From positions 1-64,000 of IMG/VR virus record IMGVR_UViG_3300032315_000608: a stretch of DNA of 64,000 nucleotides. The stretch is one strand, 5' to 3'. The position numbers and the translations under genes are program-made. Numbering within the stretch: position 1 is the stretch's first letter; each line of letters opens with the position of its first letter. Origin of the DNA: a virus. Positions 1 through 6,375 of this stretch are shown here, one piece after another. Under the pieces are notes generated by a model. That model made no database searches. It was not told the DNA's origin and saw only the letters and a program-made list of their open reading frames with translations.

Positions 1-426
1 GAGCCCACCAATGACATCCCGTTTAATTACAAACAGCTTTGGGATTGTTTCTCGGAAAACGTGACCGTAATCGACTACAGCTTCCTAGCCTACCACCGCG
101 CCCAGATTGTTTTGAGGGACGGAACTAAGGCATGGGGCACCTACATGTTTACCGTGGACTGGTTCAACAACCCGTACAGCGACGAGCCTTCCGATTATAA
201 ATGCGGCCATGTGTTTGCCGCGGACGATGGATACTTGCTTTGCATGCCGAACAATCGAATCTTCTGGAGAGACTCCAACTGGGTAACCAAGAAGCTTCCG
301 GAAAACCTCAAACAATTTAAGGTGGACACCGAGCTACCTTCTGTGGAGAATCAATCCGACAGATGGGTGACGGAAGACACAGACTCGTTCTACTACGACA
401 TCCATAAAAGAGAAGAAGCAACCTAA
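1..426 (+). CDS. Hypothetical protein, 5'-truncated by window edge
   Basis: The frame is open from base 1. A GTG at 61 could be an internal start, but codons 1-60 also read as plausible protein, so I treat this as the 3' part of a longer gene. The visible 141 residues are aromatic-rich and acidic, with no motif I recognise. It ends 11 bases before the next gene, whose Shine-Dalgarno (AAAGGAG) lies just past this stop, so the two are probably co-transcribed. Function unknown. Confidence 0.7.
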   Translation, partial: EPTNDIPFNYKQLWDCFSENVTVIDYSFLAYHRAQIVLRDGTKAWGTYMFTVDWFNNPYSDEPSDYKCGHVFAADDGYLLCMPNNRIFWRDSNWVTKKLPENLKQFKVDTELPSVENQSDRWVTEDTDSFYYDIHKREEAT

Positions 427-437
427 AGGAGACACAT

Positions 438-1190
438 ATGAGACAACCCAAGATCGTAACCATCGGTACCCCAGCCTACGGACCAATCACCAGCGGGTAC
501 ACAACATCTCTCGCTGCCTCCGTTAGCTTGTTCCAAAGATATGGCCTTGAGCTTCACGCCATTGTTTTGAACGGCCATTCGGTGATTCAGATGGCTCGCA
601 ATCGGGTACTCCGCGAGTTCCTGAAGACCGACAGCGAGATGCTCGTTTGGATTGATTCCGACATTTCATGGGACCCCATGGATTTGCTTAAGCTTTGCTT
701 GCACGACGAGGAAGTGGTTGGCGCTACTTATCGAAAGAAGGTTGCCACCACTACTGAGTTCACAGTCCAATTGAAGCGCGGAAACCTTGACGCCGACGAT
801 CGCGGCCTGCTTGAAGTTGACCGCATCGGAACCGGATTCCTTCGCGTGACCCGCAAAGCCCTTGAAGATTTGACCAAGGATTGCAACCACCTCGACCTTC
901 ACAACAAGGCTAACGAGACCCACACGATCGGCGGTTCGGGCAAGTACCAAGACTCGCAGACCGAGTTCATCCACAATGTGTTTGAGGTTGGGATCTACAA
1001 AGGCGAGTTCCTTTCTGAGGACTTCATCTTTTGTGAGAAGCTCAAAGAGAAAGGCTACAAGATCATGATGGATACCAAAATTGATCTTGGCCACGAAGGA
1101 CCCTACACATATCGCGGGAGCATTTCCCACTTTTTGAAGTACATCAAAGAAGAGGAAGCCAAAGCCGGTGGTAAAGACAAAGTGGATTGA
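438..1190 (+). CDS. Glycosyltransferase-like protein (GT-A fold)
   Basis: A 250-residue protein preceded by AAAGGAGACACAT. The N-terminus has the GT-A nucleotide-binding look (KIVTIGTPAYG), followed by RNRVLREF and the DxD-type motif WIDSDISWD near residue 75, which in such enzymes holds the metal-sugar-nucleotide. Near residue 200, SEDFIFCEKLKEKGYKI resembles the acceptor-side ED motif of family 2-like transferases. Donor and acceptor cannot be read from sequence. Targets could be modified phage DNA bases, host surface glycans or a virion protein. It overlaps the following deaminase by 23 bases. Confidence 0.7.
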   Translation: MRQPKIVTIGTPAYGPITSGYTTSLAASVSLFQRYGLELHAIVLNGHSVIQMARNRVLREFLKTDSEMLVWIDSDISWDPMDLLKLCLHDEEVVGATYRKKVATTTEFTVQLKRGNLDADDRGLLEVDRIGTGFLRVTRKALEDLTKDCNHLDLHNKANETHTIGGSGKYQDSQTEFIHNVFEVGIYKGEFLSEDFIFCEKLKEKGYKIMMDTKIDLGHEGPYTYRGSISHFLKYIKEEEAKAGGKDKVD

Positions 1191-1581
1191 CCTTGCCATG
1201 CGGCTGGCAGACGCCGCGGCAAAGACAAGTCAGGATCAGTTCGTTCGAGTCGGTGCGGCAGTGCTTCGGCAGGACGGCTCCGTTTGCGGAATCGGGTATA
1301 ACGGATATCCGCCCAACTTTGAATTGACCAAACAGGAATCCTGGGACCGCGATTACCGGCGGGACTTTATGGTTCATGCCGAGACCAACGCCCTTGCTTA
1401 TAGTCGACCTGGCGAGCCCCACCTTTTGGCCGTGACTTACCCGCCTTGTAAAGCTTGCGTTTTGGAAGCCGCCCGATATGGCGTTAAATACATTGCCTAC
1501 CGCGAGAATAAGGATCGCGACATCTTTCCGTCTGACTATTTGGCCGCCCGACTCGGTGTTACTTTGATCGTCGAAAAATAA
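1168..1581 (+). CDS. Deoxycytidylate (dCMP) deaminase
   Basis: A 137-residue zinc-dependent deaminase converting dCMP to dUMP, feeding dTTP synthesis. The catalytic HAE (His70, Glu72) and the zinc-binding PPCKAC (Cys94, Cys97) are intact, and the length is normal for the family. The GTG start at 1168 places the conserved leading helix (KWIDLAMRLADAAA) before VGAAVL, as in family members; the ATG at 1198 would remove it. It overlaps the upstream transferase gene by 23 bases. Riboflavin- or tRNA-type deaminases are less likely given the length and motif spacing. Confidence 0.88.
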   Translation: MVKTKWIDLAMRLADAAAKTSQDQFVRVGAAVLRQDGSVCGIGYNGYPPNFELTKQESWDRDYRRDFMVHAETNALAYSRPGEPHLLAVTYPPCKACVLEAARYGVKYIAYRENKDRDIFPSDYLAARLGVTLIVEK

Positions 1582-1631
1582 AAAATAAAATAAATTTTTA
1601 AAGTACATATACCGTATTACAAAAATCGCCG

Positions 1632-1711
1632 AAGGGGGGTGGGGGAGGGGGTGCGTATAGGGGTTGTCCCGCAAACCCACAGCCCGATAGGGCAGGGGGG
1701 AGGGGGGAAAC
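1632..1711 (+). other. G-rich intergenic tract with quadruplex potential
   Basis: The 148-base gap 1582-1729 holds two G-run clusters on the + strand. At about 1634-1663 there are runs of 6, 5, 5 and 4 Gs. At about 1687-1707 there are runs of 3, 6 and 6. Both fit a G-quadruplex pattern. The second cluster ends 22 bases before the start codon at 1730, with an AAAGGAA Shine-Dalgarno between. Confidence 0.5.
1651..1665 (+). promoter_or_regulatory. GCGTATAGGG element, copy 1
   Basis: G(T)GCGTATAGGG(G)TT follows a GGGGGAGGGG run directly. A near-identical copy at 2858-2872 follows another GGGGGAGGGG run. Both lie shortly upstream of + strand genes. The TATAGGG core resembles the initiation end of single-subunit phage RNA polymerase promoters. 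That reading is inference, because no such polymerase lies in the window. Confidence 0.35.
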
Positions 1712-1729
1712 ATAAAGGAAACAAATCAA

Positions 1730-2155
1730 ATGGAAAACGCAATCGTAACTCAAGCAAGTATTGAAATCAAAGCCAAGCGTACCGCCAAATCGGGACGCAT
1801 ACTGAAGGCCGTGTTCGGTAACTGGAACGGCGAAGCCTTGGTCACTGAAGCGGGACGGCTCGCATCGAGGAAGGATTTTGGTATCGTGACTGATACCAAA
1901 GGCGTGCAACTCGCCTCCCGCTACGATGAAGCGGTCAATGCCTTCAACACTCTAGGGAAAGCCCGCCTCTCCTTTGAGTCTACCGAAATCGCATCGGGCA
2001 AGCGTGAGATGAAACGCATCTACACCAACCCCAAGACTGGTCGTACCATCTTGGAAACCGCCCCTGCGAATAAGGATGCCTCCCTCATCAAGACGATGAA
2101 GGAAGCAGGATGCACCGAAGCCCAGATTGAGGCGGTGCTGGCGAAACGGAAATAA
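1730..2155 (+). CDS. Hypothetical protein, 141 aa
   Basis: Preceded by AAAGGAAACAAATCAA and followed directly by a strong rho-independent terminator, so it is probably a single-gene transcript driven from the G-rich region upstream. The protein is basic. The C-terminal 40 residues (KEAGCTEAQIEAVLAKRK) look like a small helical domain, and the middle is beta-like. No family is recognised. Its isolated transcription unit suggests a separately timed or strongly expressed product. Confidence 0.75.
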   Translation: MENAIVTQASIEIKAKRTAKSGRILKAVFGNWNGEALVTEAGRLASRKDFGIVTDTKGVQLASRYDEAVNAFNTLGKARLSFESTEIASGKREMKRIYTNPKTGRTILETAPANKDASLIKTMKEAGCTEAQIEAVLAKRK

Positions 2156-2165
2156 GGTAGTAGGC

Positions 2166-2200
2166 GGAGGGGGGAGGGAAACCTCCCCCCTCCCCTTTTT
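2166..2200 (+). terminator. Rho-independent terminator
   Basis: A 12-bp perfect stem (2166-2177 with 2082+100 to 2193, i.e. 2182-2193) closes a GAAA loop and is followed by CCTTTTT. It stops transcription of the 1730-2155 gene. On the - strand there is no U-tract, so it should not terminate the opposing gene. Confidence 0.88.
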
Positions 2201-2206
2201 ATTTCA

Positions 2207-2230
2207 AAGAATCCAAGAATCTAAGAATCT
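2207..2230 (+). repeat. Three tandem AAGAATC(C/T) octamers
   Basis: AAGAATCC, AAGAATCT and AAGAATCT lie head to tail just past the stop of the small-terminase-like gene. GAATC also recurs on the other flank of that gene (2750-2773). The repeats could be binding sites for that DNA-binding protein. Confidence 0.6.
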
Positions 2231-2242
2231 ATGATACCAAGC

Positions 2243-2707
2243 TTAACCAGCTGCAATGTCGATGACAGGCTTCATCGCATCATCGCTTCGAAGGACTGCC
2301 AAATTCACAATCGTTTTCCCGTTGCTTCCTTGATTCTGCGAAGCCAAGCCCAATGCAGGGCGAGCTATCTTGTCCACTTTCTCGAGCACATCGATATGTT
2401 CACGCAATTCTTTCCTGTCGCTAGGCATCGAAGATTCGAGGACGTCCAAACTATGGTCGACTTGATTAGCAATCCTCGACAGATATTGAGCCTGCTTATC
2501 GGTGGCAGTCTGAACAATCTGCTTATCAACTCTCTGTTTTATCTGAACAATATTCTCCAACTTCCGTGCAACCCACTTGCATCTCCTCGACCTACTATCC
2601 AAAGTGTTGATGCTGATACCATACTGCGATGCAATGAAGCTACGACTCTTGCCTCCAACGAAGTCTCTTTCTACTGCTTTCCAGTCTATAGCCAAGGCTT
2701 TAGGCAT
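2243..2707 (-). CDS. Small terminase-like HTH DNA-binding protein
   Basis: A 154-residue protein on the - strand inside a + strand region. Residues 8-42 (DWKAVERDFVGGKSRSFIAS, then YGISINTLDSRSRRCKW) form the helix-turn-helix seen at the N-terminus of many small terminase subunits. A predicted helical middle (VDKQIVQTATDKQAQYLSRI) would suit oligomerisation. Its expected partner, the large terminase, lies about 50 kb away on the same strand. No Shine-Dalgarno is visible; a TTGACC/TATAAG promoter ends 9 bases before the ATG. It could instead be a regulator of the neighbouring + strand genes. Confidence 0.6.
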   Translation of the reverse strand: MPKALAIDWKAVERDFVGGKSRSFIASQYGISINTLDSRSRRCKWVARKLENIVQIKQRVDKQIVQTATDKQAQYLSRIANQVDHSLDVLESSMPSDRKELREHIDVLEKVDKIARPALGLASQNQGSNGKTIVNLAVLRSDDAMKPVIDIAAG

Positions 2708-2715
2708 AAACCCAG

Positions 2716-2742
2716 CTTATATGCCCTAGTGCATAAGGTCAA
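2716..2742 (-). promoter_or_regulatory. Promoter for small-terminase-like gene
   Basis: On the - strand, TTGACC (2742-2737), a 15-base spacer and TATAAG (2721-2716). Initiation about 7 bases downstream would start the message near 2709, two bases before the ATG at 2707, which would make it essentially leaderless. Confidence 0.4.
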
Positions 2743-2749
2743 TGCATCT

Positions 2750-2788
2750 TTGAATCAAGGATTCAATGAATCCGTGCATCCTGTGCAC
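2750..2788. promoter_or_regulatory. Cluster of overlapping palindromes
   Basis: TTGAATC-AAG-GATTCAA (2750-2766) overlaps GGATTC-AAT-GAATCC (2759-2773), followed by GTGCA-TCCTG-TGCAC (2774-2788). It lies in the divergent region 2708-2904, between the - strand HTH gene and the + strand gene at 2905. It looks like an operator, or a packaging-site candidate. Confidence 0.5.
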
Positions 2789-2813
2789 CAGATTTCATCT
2801 TCCAACATCCATC

Positions 2814-2845
2814 CCCCCTACCTATCGGGTCGTTCCCGTAGGGGG
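2814..2845. other. Hairpin CCCCCTAC/GTAGGGGG
   Basis: An 8-bp perfect outer stem with an inner GGG/CCC pairing. It sits just upstream of the second GCGTATAGGG element. No U-tract follows on either strand. Confidence 0.5.
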
Positions 2846-2857
2846 AGGGGAAGCTCG

Positions 2858-2872
2858 GAGCGTATAGGGATT
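2858..2872 (+). promoter_or_regulatory. GCGTATAGGG element, copy 2
   Basis: G(A)GCGTATAGGG(A)TT, 33 bases before the start of the 2905 gene and downstream of GGGGGAGGGG at 2841-2850. It is the second copy of the element at 1651-1665. Confidence 0.35.
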
Positions 2873-2904
2873 ATGGAAGCAACCCTAACCCAAGGAGAAA
2901 ACAA

Positions 2905-3390
2905 ATGAGTAATACATACCTTCAAGACTTCGGTCTGCTACGCAAGCAGATGAACGATCGAGAGGTCAACGACCCTATGTCTGGCAGTGAAAGATGGGAG
3001 GACTTGCAGATGGACTTGCGCAAGCCCCATATCCCACAGCCTCGGCGGGCCAACATGCCTGCCAACCGCAAGCTCACGATTGCTGGTGTAACCATCGATA
3101 TCAAGAAGCCCGATGCCAAGCTTACTACGAGTCTTGGCTTCGTCAGCGGTGGCTGTGCCAAGTATGCATTGTCCAGTCCCAAGGCTATCAACTACCGCAC
3201 TCGGTTGCAGGACAGCCGATGCCAAGTCCGTGACCCCAAGGAGGCGGAGCTTTACTGCCCTTATGGTTCGGTGGCCGAGGCCATCAAGCGGTATGTCCGC
3301 AAGGCTAGGTTTGCCACCATCCCAAGCGTGGCTGACAAGTATCGTGAGAAGGTCAGACTGCTATGGCCAGCACGGAGGGTCGGGCGATGA
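2905..3390 (+). CDS. Hypothetical protein, 161 aa
   Basis: First gene of a long chain of small + strand genes, with a clear AAGGAGA Shine-Dalgarno 8 bases upstream. It is a basic protein. Residues 55-100 contain a short beta-rich stretch (RKLTIAGVTIDIKKPDAKL), then three scattered cysteines and a basic helical C-terminus. It ends in an ATGA overlap with the next gene, indicating translational coupling. No family is recognised. Confidence 0.72.
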   Translation: MSNTYLQDFGLLRKQMNDREVNDPMSGSERWEDLQMDLRKPHIPQPRRANMPANRKLTIAGVTIDIKKPDAKLTTSLGFVSGGCAKYALSSPKAINYRTRLQDSRCQVRDPKEAELYCPYGSVAEAIKRYVRKARFATIPSVADKYREKVRLLWPARRVGR

Positions 3391-3638
3391 AGTGTGTCAT
3401 CTGTGACGACCTTATCGAGGCCGAGCGCATCAACCTAGGCTTCTCCAAGTGCAAGGGCTGTGCATTCCTGCACCCCGAACTCAAGGTCAAGGGTGCAATG
3501 GTCTACTCAGACAAGACAGGCGGGGCAATCAATGTGATGAGTCCCGATAGCTATGCAGACTACAAACGAATTTCGCGCAGGGTCGGTCAGCGTTCGGCAC
3601 TAAGGAATGTGCTGGACAATGGCGGTCGCTCGCAATAA
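3387..3638 (+). CDS. Small zinc-ribbon-like protein
   Basis: The ATG at 3387 overlaps the preceding stop (ATGA). The 83 residues start MKCVICDD and have a second pair CKGC near residue 28, giving a CxxC-x(24)-CxxC arrangement typical of zinc ribbons. The remainder is basic (RISRRVGQRSALRN). It may bind nucleic acid or protein; the role is unknown. Confidence 0.68.
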   Translation: MKCVICDDLIEAERINLGFSKCKGCAFLHPELKVKGAMVYSDKTGGAINVMSPDSYADYKRISRRVGQRSALRNVLDNGGRSQ

Positions 3639-3658
3639 CCAAAAGGAGATACAATACA

Positions 3659-3922
3659 ATGCAAACTCAGTTCGAAGAAGTAATCGACGAATCCAAGCCA
3701 TTTGAATTCGTCTGTGAAGGAACCTCGCATACTGCCTATGTGAGATACTACAACAACGGGGATATGGATATGGAGATTACCACCGATAACCCTATCGCTA
3801 AAGCCTACGACCAAGCTTGGGTCAAGGCCGAGGAATTGGGGTTGACGCGTAAACTCCACTCTAAGCCCGATACTCTAAATGTGCTTATGGCGTGTAAGAA
3901 ATTGTTAAGTAATAACCAGTAA
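3659..3922 (+). CDS. Hypothetical acidic protein, 87 aa
   Basis: Preceded by AACCAAAAGGAGATACAATACA, a leader repeated with one change before the next gene. The protein is acidic, beta-rich in the first half (FEFVCEGTSHTAYVRYYNN) and helical in the second. Function unknown. Confidence 0.68.
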   Translation: MQTQFEEVIDESKPFEFVCEGTSHTAYVRYYNNGDMDMEITTDNPIAKAYDQAWVKAEELGLTRKLHSKPDTLNVLMACKKLLSNNQ

Positions 3923-3942
3923 CCAAAAGGAGACACAATACA

Positions 3943-4158
3943 ATGAGTCACGAAATCAATGGACAAACCCGCTGGACTCCCGAGCAGTTCGGAGCTTTCG
4001 TTGCTGGAACTGCAAGCGGAGCGGACAAAACCAAGACAGCCTGCCCTGTCTGCAAAGGCACGGGCTTGGACTGGGACCACCCTTGGCCTAACGGCATGCC
4101 TAACGGCATGGCCTCGCACTGCGAGGAATGCGATGGCTACGGGGAGGTAACCAAATGA
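3943..4158 (+). CDS. DnaJ-type zinc-finger small protein
   Basis: A 71-residue protein with CPVCKGTG and, 24 residues on, CEECDGYG. These are two CxxCxGxG half-sites as in the DnaJ cysteine-rich domain. It probably folds around one zinc. There is no J-domain, so it is not a chaperone subunit by itself. It is coupled to the next gene by ATGA. Confidence 0.72.
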   Translation: MSHEINGQTRWTPEQFGAFVAGTASGADKTKTACPVCKGTGLDWDHPWPNGMPNGMASHCEECDGYGEVTK

Positions 4159-4304
4159 AAGGCAAATGGAGAGTAGTGAATGGTGTGGGCAAGGTAATCC
4201 GAGCTGGATTCCTCACCGAGCAAATGGCCTACAAGTGGATGCACGAACACAACAACGAACAGTCCAAGAGCTTTCACTTCTGGATTGTGGAGGAAACCCG
4301 ATGA
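4155..4304 (+). CDS. Hypothetical protein, 49 aa
   Basis: The ATG at 4155 overlaps the previous stop, and its own TGA overlaps the ATG at 4301. That double coupling is the main evidence the gene is real. The protein is compact and rich in Trp and aromatic residues (WRVVNG near the start, SFHFWIVEE at the end). The form suggests a small alpha/beta domain. Function unknown. Confidence 0.62.
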   Translation: MKGKWRVVNGVGKVIRAGFLTEQMAYKWMHEHNNEQSKSFHFWIVEETR

Positions 4305-4666
4305 GCGTGATACTACCAATCGATGCTTACATCCAACTCAACGGAGTCGAGTACTATGGCAAGGTTGTAAAAGACGGAACACGAAACCACCACCCTATGT
4401 CCGAGTATGTCGGCAAGCGTGTGTTTGATGTGTCCAAAATTCAGTCAGACGAGTCATGGACTCATTGGTATGTCTTCGAATCCGAGATGCCATTGCCCAA
4501 CTTCTATGACTCTACGTTCATTCACTCGCTGGACTATGCGAGCTGGATAGATGTGGACAGGGATGACTGCGACGCACCTGGACAGATGTTCAGACGCAGA
4601 GCTTACATCTCAAAGATGGGTCAGTGGAAGATGGTCATCACCCAAAGCGGAGGGAGGGACATATGA
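4301..4666 (+). CDS. Hypothetical protein, 121 aa
   Basis: The ATG at 4301 is coupled to the upstream gene; a longer in-frame start at 4166 is rejected because it would run through that gene. The protein is aromatic-rich with several acidic loops (DVDRDDCDAPGQM) and looks like a single beta-sandwich-type domain. No motif is recognised. Confidence 0.68.
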   Translation: MSVILPIDAYIQLNGVEYYGKVVKDGTRNHHPMSEYVGKRVFDVSKIQSDESWTHWYVFESEMPLPNFYDSTFIHSLDYASWIDVDRDDCDAPGQMFRRRAYISKMGQWKMVITQSGGRDI

Positions 4667-4851
4667 TTACCATAGAAAAACTAGTTGAGATTCTCAAAGA
4701 GGATATAACTCGCGTGCGGAAGTATGTAAATAAAGATGTGTACGACGGAGATGGAGTTCGCGACATCTTCCAAGAGGGTTACAACTATGGTCACGAAGTG
4801 ACTGTGGAACAAATACTAGAACTAATCGAGAGAGGAGGGCGAATCAAATGA
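4663..4851 (+). CDS. Hypothetical protein, 62 aa
   Basis: ATGA-coupled on both sides, with GGGAGGGACAT before the start. It is an all-helical, acidic small protein (TIEKLVEILKEDITRVRKYV, then VEQILELIERGGR). Function unknown. Confidence 0.68.
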   Translation: MITIEKLVEILKEDITRVRKYVNKDVYDGDGVRDIFQEGYNYGHEVTVEQILELIERGGRIK

Positions 4852-5132
4852 GAGGTAGGTCTATCGACCCCAAGTATGTCATGACCAATGCAGTCCAAGC
4901 TCACTATGGGCGAAGGCTGACTAGGAAAGACTGGGAAAGAAACGTCAAGATGGCAAGACGCACGAGCCGAGCGACCATCGCAATCAAGCGGAGCGAAGGC
5001 TTGGAATATCAGTATGCGTTGACCGATATTCATCGGAGCATCATCAAGAAAGCGATGATGACCTTCGACGAAGCTTACCAACGTAATAAGGTAACCAAGA
5101 AGCTTGGGCTGGCTTGGGTTCTGTGCGGATGA
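4848..5132 (+). CDS. Hypothetical basic protein, 94 aa
   Basis: Coupled by ATGA, preceded by GAGAGGAGGG. Strongly basic (RRLTRKDWERNVKMARRTSR), which suggests nucleic-acid contact. No domain is recognised. Confidence 0.68.
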   Translation: MRGRSIDPKYVMTNAVQAHYGRRLTRKDWERNVKMARRTSRATIAIKRSEGLEYQYALTDIHRSIIKKAMMTFDEAYQRNKVTKKLGLAWVLCG

Positions 5133-5209
5133 GTGTCGAGAGACTTAAGCTGTGGATTTGGCTGGCTTACCATACGCCATCACCAAAGCTTTACCACGGC
5201 AACAACTAG
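5129..5209 (+). CDS. Tiny protein, 26 aa
   Basis: The ATG at 5129 overlaps the previous stop. It encodes MSVERLKLWIWLAYHTPSPK and six more residues, an amphipathic, Trp-containing helix. It stops 5 bases before the structured element at 5215. Support is positional only. Confidence 0.42.
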   Translation: MSVERLKLWIWLAYHTPSPKLYHGNN

Positions 5210-5214
5210 GCGGA

Positions 5215-5266
5215 TAGACAGAGTGCCCCCCTAGCACGGGGGCACAAGTCTGGCCGATAGGCTGGA
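5215..5266 (+). ncRNA. Structured RNA element, copy A
   Basis: TAGACA is followed by an 8-bp stem (5223-5230 with 5238-5245, loop CTAGCAC), then AGTCTGGCC-GATA-GGCTGGAAAC, which forms a 6-bp stem (5250-5255 with 5260-5265, two G-U pairs). AGAC at 5216-5219 can also pair with GTCT at 5248-5251. Copy B at 9155-9211 keeps the architecture with a different first-stem sequence. Both follow the last gene of a coupled chain. No U-tract is present. It may be an mRNA processing or stabilising element, or a terminator of another kind. Confidence 0.6.
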
Positions 5267-5303
5267 AACGAAAGTAACACTAACCAAGAAAGAATCAGTA
5301 AAT

Positions 5304-5537
5304 ATGAAACTGAATAACGAAGGTAAGATAGTCATTGAAGTGAAACACGGCGTGTCTTCGGACGGGAGTCTGAACGGCCGTTACTATATGGCCAGCATTG
5401 ATGGCTGGACTGGTGAAGGTCTGACCGAGGAGGACGCGGTGCGCGATGCGCATCAGTCCCGTGCGGAAGCTTTGACCAAGCTTCACCACAACAACCGCGT
5501 GTTTGGAACGCGCTTAAACTTCGAGGTGGTCTCGTGA
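5304..5537 (+). CDS. Hypothetical protein, 77 aa (HicB-like outline)
   Basis: First gene after structured element A. VIEVKHGVSSDGSLNGRYYM, then DGWTGEGLTEEDAVRDA and a helix give the strand-strand-helix outline of HicB-type domains (partial RNase H-like fold), but no toxin partner is adjacent. The resemblance is by eye and weak. It is GTGA-coupled to the next gene. Confidence 0.6.
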   Translation: MKLNNEGKIVIEVKHGVSSDGSLNGRYYMASIDGWTGEGLTEEDAVRDAHQSRAEALTKLHHNNRVFGTRLNFEVVS

Positions 5538-5674
5538 GTTGGGCGGAGTTCTTTGAGGTGATGACAATCATCATCCAACTCGTGTGTGCGTTTCTGGTCA
5601 TACCCGCCTGCATTGTGGCTGGCGTGATTCTCATCAACCGCCTTCTCAAGATGGCCGCGGAGGAACTCTCTTGA
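5534..5674 (+). CDS. Small single-pass membrane protein, 46 aa
   Basis: The GTG at 5534 overlaps the previous TGA. The protein has one hydrophobic span (TIIIQLVCAFLVIPACIVAG) followed by a short positive tail (NRLLKMAAEELS), so the C-terminus is likely cytoplasmic. Possibly an early membrane effector. Function unknown. Confidence 0.6.
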   Translation: MSWAEFFEVMTIIIQLVCAFLVIPACIVAGVILINRLLKMAAEELS

Positions 5675-6024
5675 AAGCTGGCGACAAGCTATGGGTTGAT
5701 GCCCAAATGATTGAGATATTAAAAGGTCACAATCTTGGGCGGAAGTTCCGCTTGAACACTGGCGTGGTCGAGGTAGCTGGCGACATCTACACCGATGACA
5801 CGATGGTGCCGAAGGAACTGAATGTAAAAGTCGGTGATGCCCGCTGGGTCAGCTTGCCTTTGGGTGAGCTGGAACGCCCGTGGCGTTACCCAACCTTCCG
5901 CCGTTTGCTTGCGGTTATCCGCTCGTGGACTGGTGACTGGTTGTTCCGTGCTCGCAAGAAAGAGCAGGGAATCGACATCGAAGAAACAATCAACAATGAG
6001 GAGAACGAAAATGATCAAAGTTAA
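5671..6024 (+). CDS. Hypothetical protein, 117 aa
   Basis: The TTG at 5671 overlaps the preceding stop (TTGA) and has GGAGGA 8-12 bases upstream, so I prefer it to the upstream in-frame start at 5584, which lies inside the membrane-protein gene. The protein is beta-rich, ending in a charged tail (EETINNEENENDQS). Function unknown. Confidence 0.58.
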   Translation: MKAGDKLWVDAQMIEILKGHNLGRKFRLNTGVVEVAGDIYTDDTMVPKELNVKVGDARWVSLPLGELERPWRYPTFRRLLAVIRSWTGDWLFRARKKEQGIDIEETINNEENENDQS

Positions 6025-6211
6025 GCTTGGTTGGGAGTGGATGCGTTGCGGATTCTTTATAAATCGATTCTATTCGAATCCATTCAAAAAAGTAATGGTT
6101 GCAAGCTTGCAGTTCAAACCTCTCGGGTTTGAATTATATCCTTCAACCGAATCGGCAATCATTTACTTGGAGCTTGTCATCGGCACGCTGATGATCAAGT
6201 TGAGCAAATGA
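6011..6211 (+). CDS. Hypothetical protein, 66 aa
   Basis: The ATG at 6011 has GAGGAGAACGAAA upstream and overlaps the previous gene by 14 bases. The protein is aromatic and hydrophobic in its last third (SAIIYLELVIGTLMIKL), possibly membrane-associated. Longer in-frame starts would run through the upstream gene. Confidence 0.58.
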   Translation: MIKVKLGWEWMRCGFFINRFYSNPFKKVMVASLQFKPLGFELYPSTESAIIYLELVIGTLMIKLSK

Positions 6212-6375
6212 AGGCTGACAAATACTTAGATACTTGCACGGAAGCAGAGTGCGAGTTTGTATATGAGAGGTTTTACGGCCAATCGACGCATGAATTGGTT
6301 GAAGATCTCCTAAGTTACATTGACCACAAACCTATCAAACAATTAGTCGAAAACTATAGAAAGGAAATCAAATGA
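6208..6375 (+). CDS. Hypothetical acidic protein, 55 aa
   Basis: ATGA-coupled at both ends. Helical throughout (ECEFVYERFYGQSTHELVED). Function unknown; the evidence is coupling and coding-like composition. Confidence 0.58.
   Translation: MKADKYLDTCTEAECEFVYERFYGQSTHELVEDLLSYIDHKPIKQLVENYRKEIK

Noticed and set aside
666-1713. Two long - strand frames across the transferase and deaminase genes
   Set aside because: They lie opposite genes with clear catalytic motifs and have no independent support.
2231-2908. A 225-residue + strand frame
   Set aside because: It is antisense to the HTH terminase-like gene and runs through the terminal hairpin and repeats; the - strand frame has a recognisable domain.
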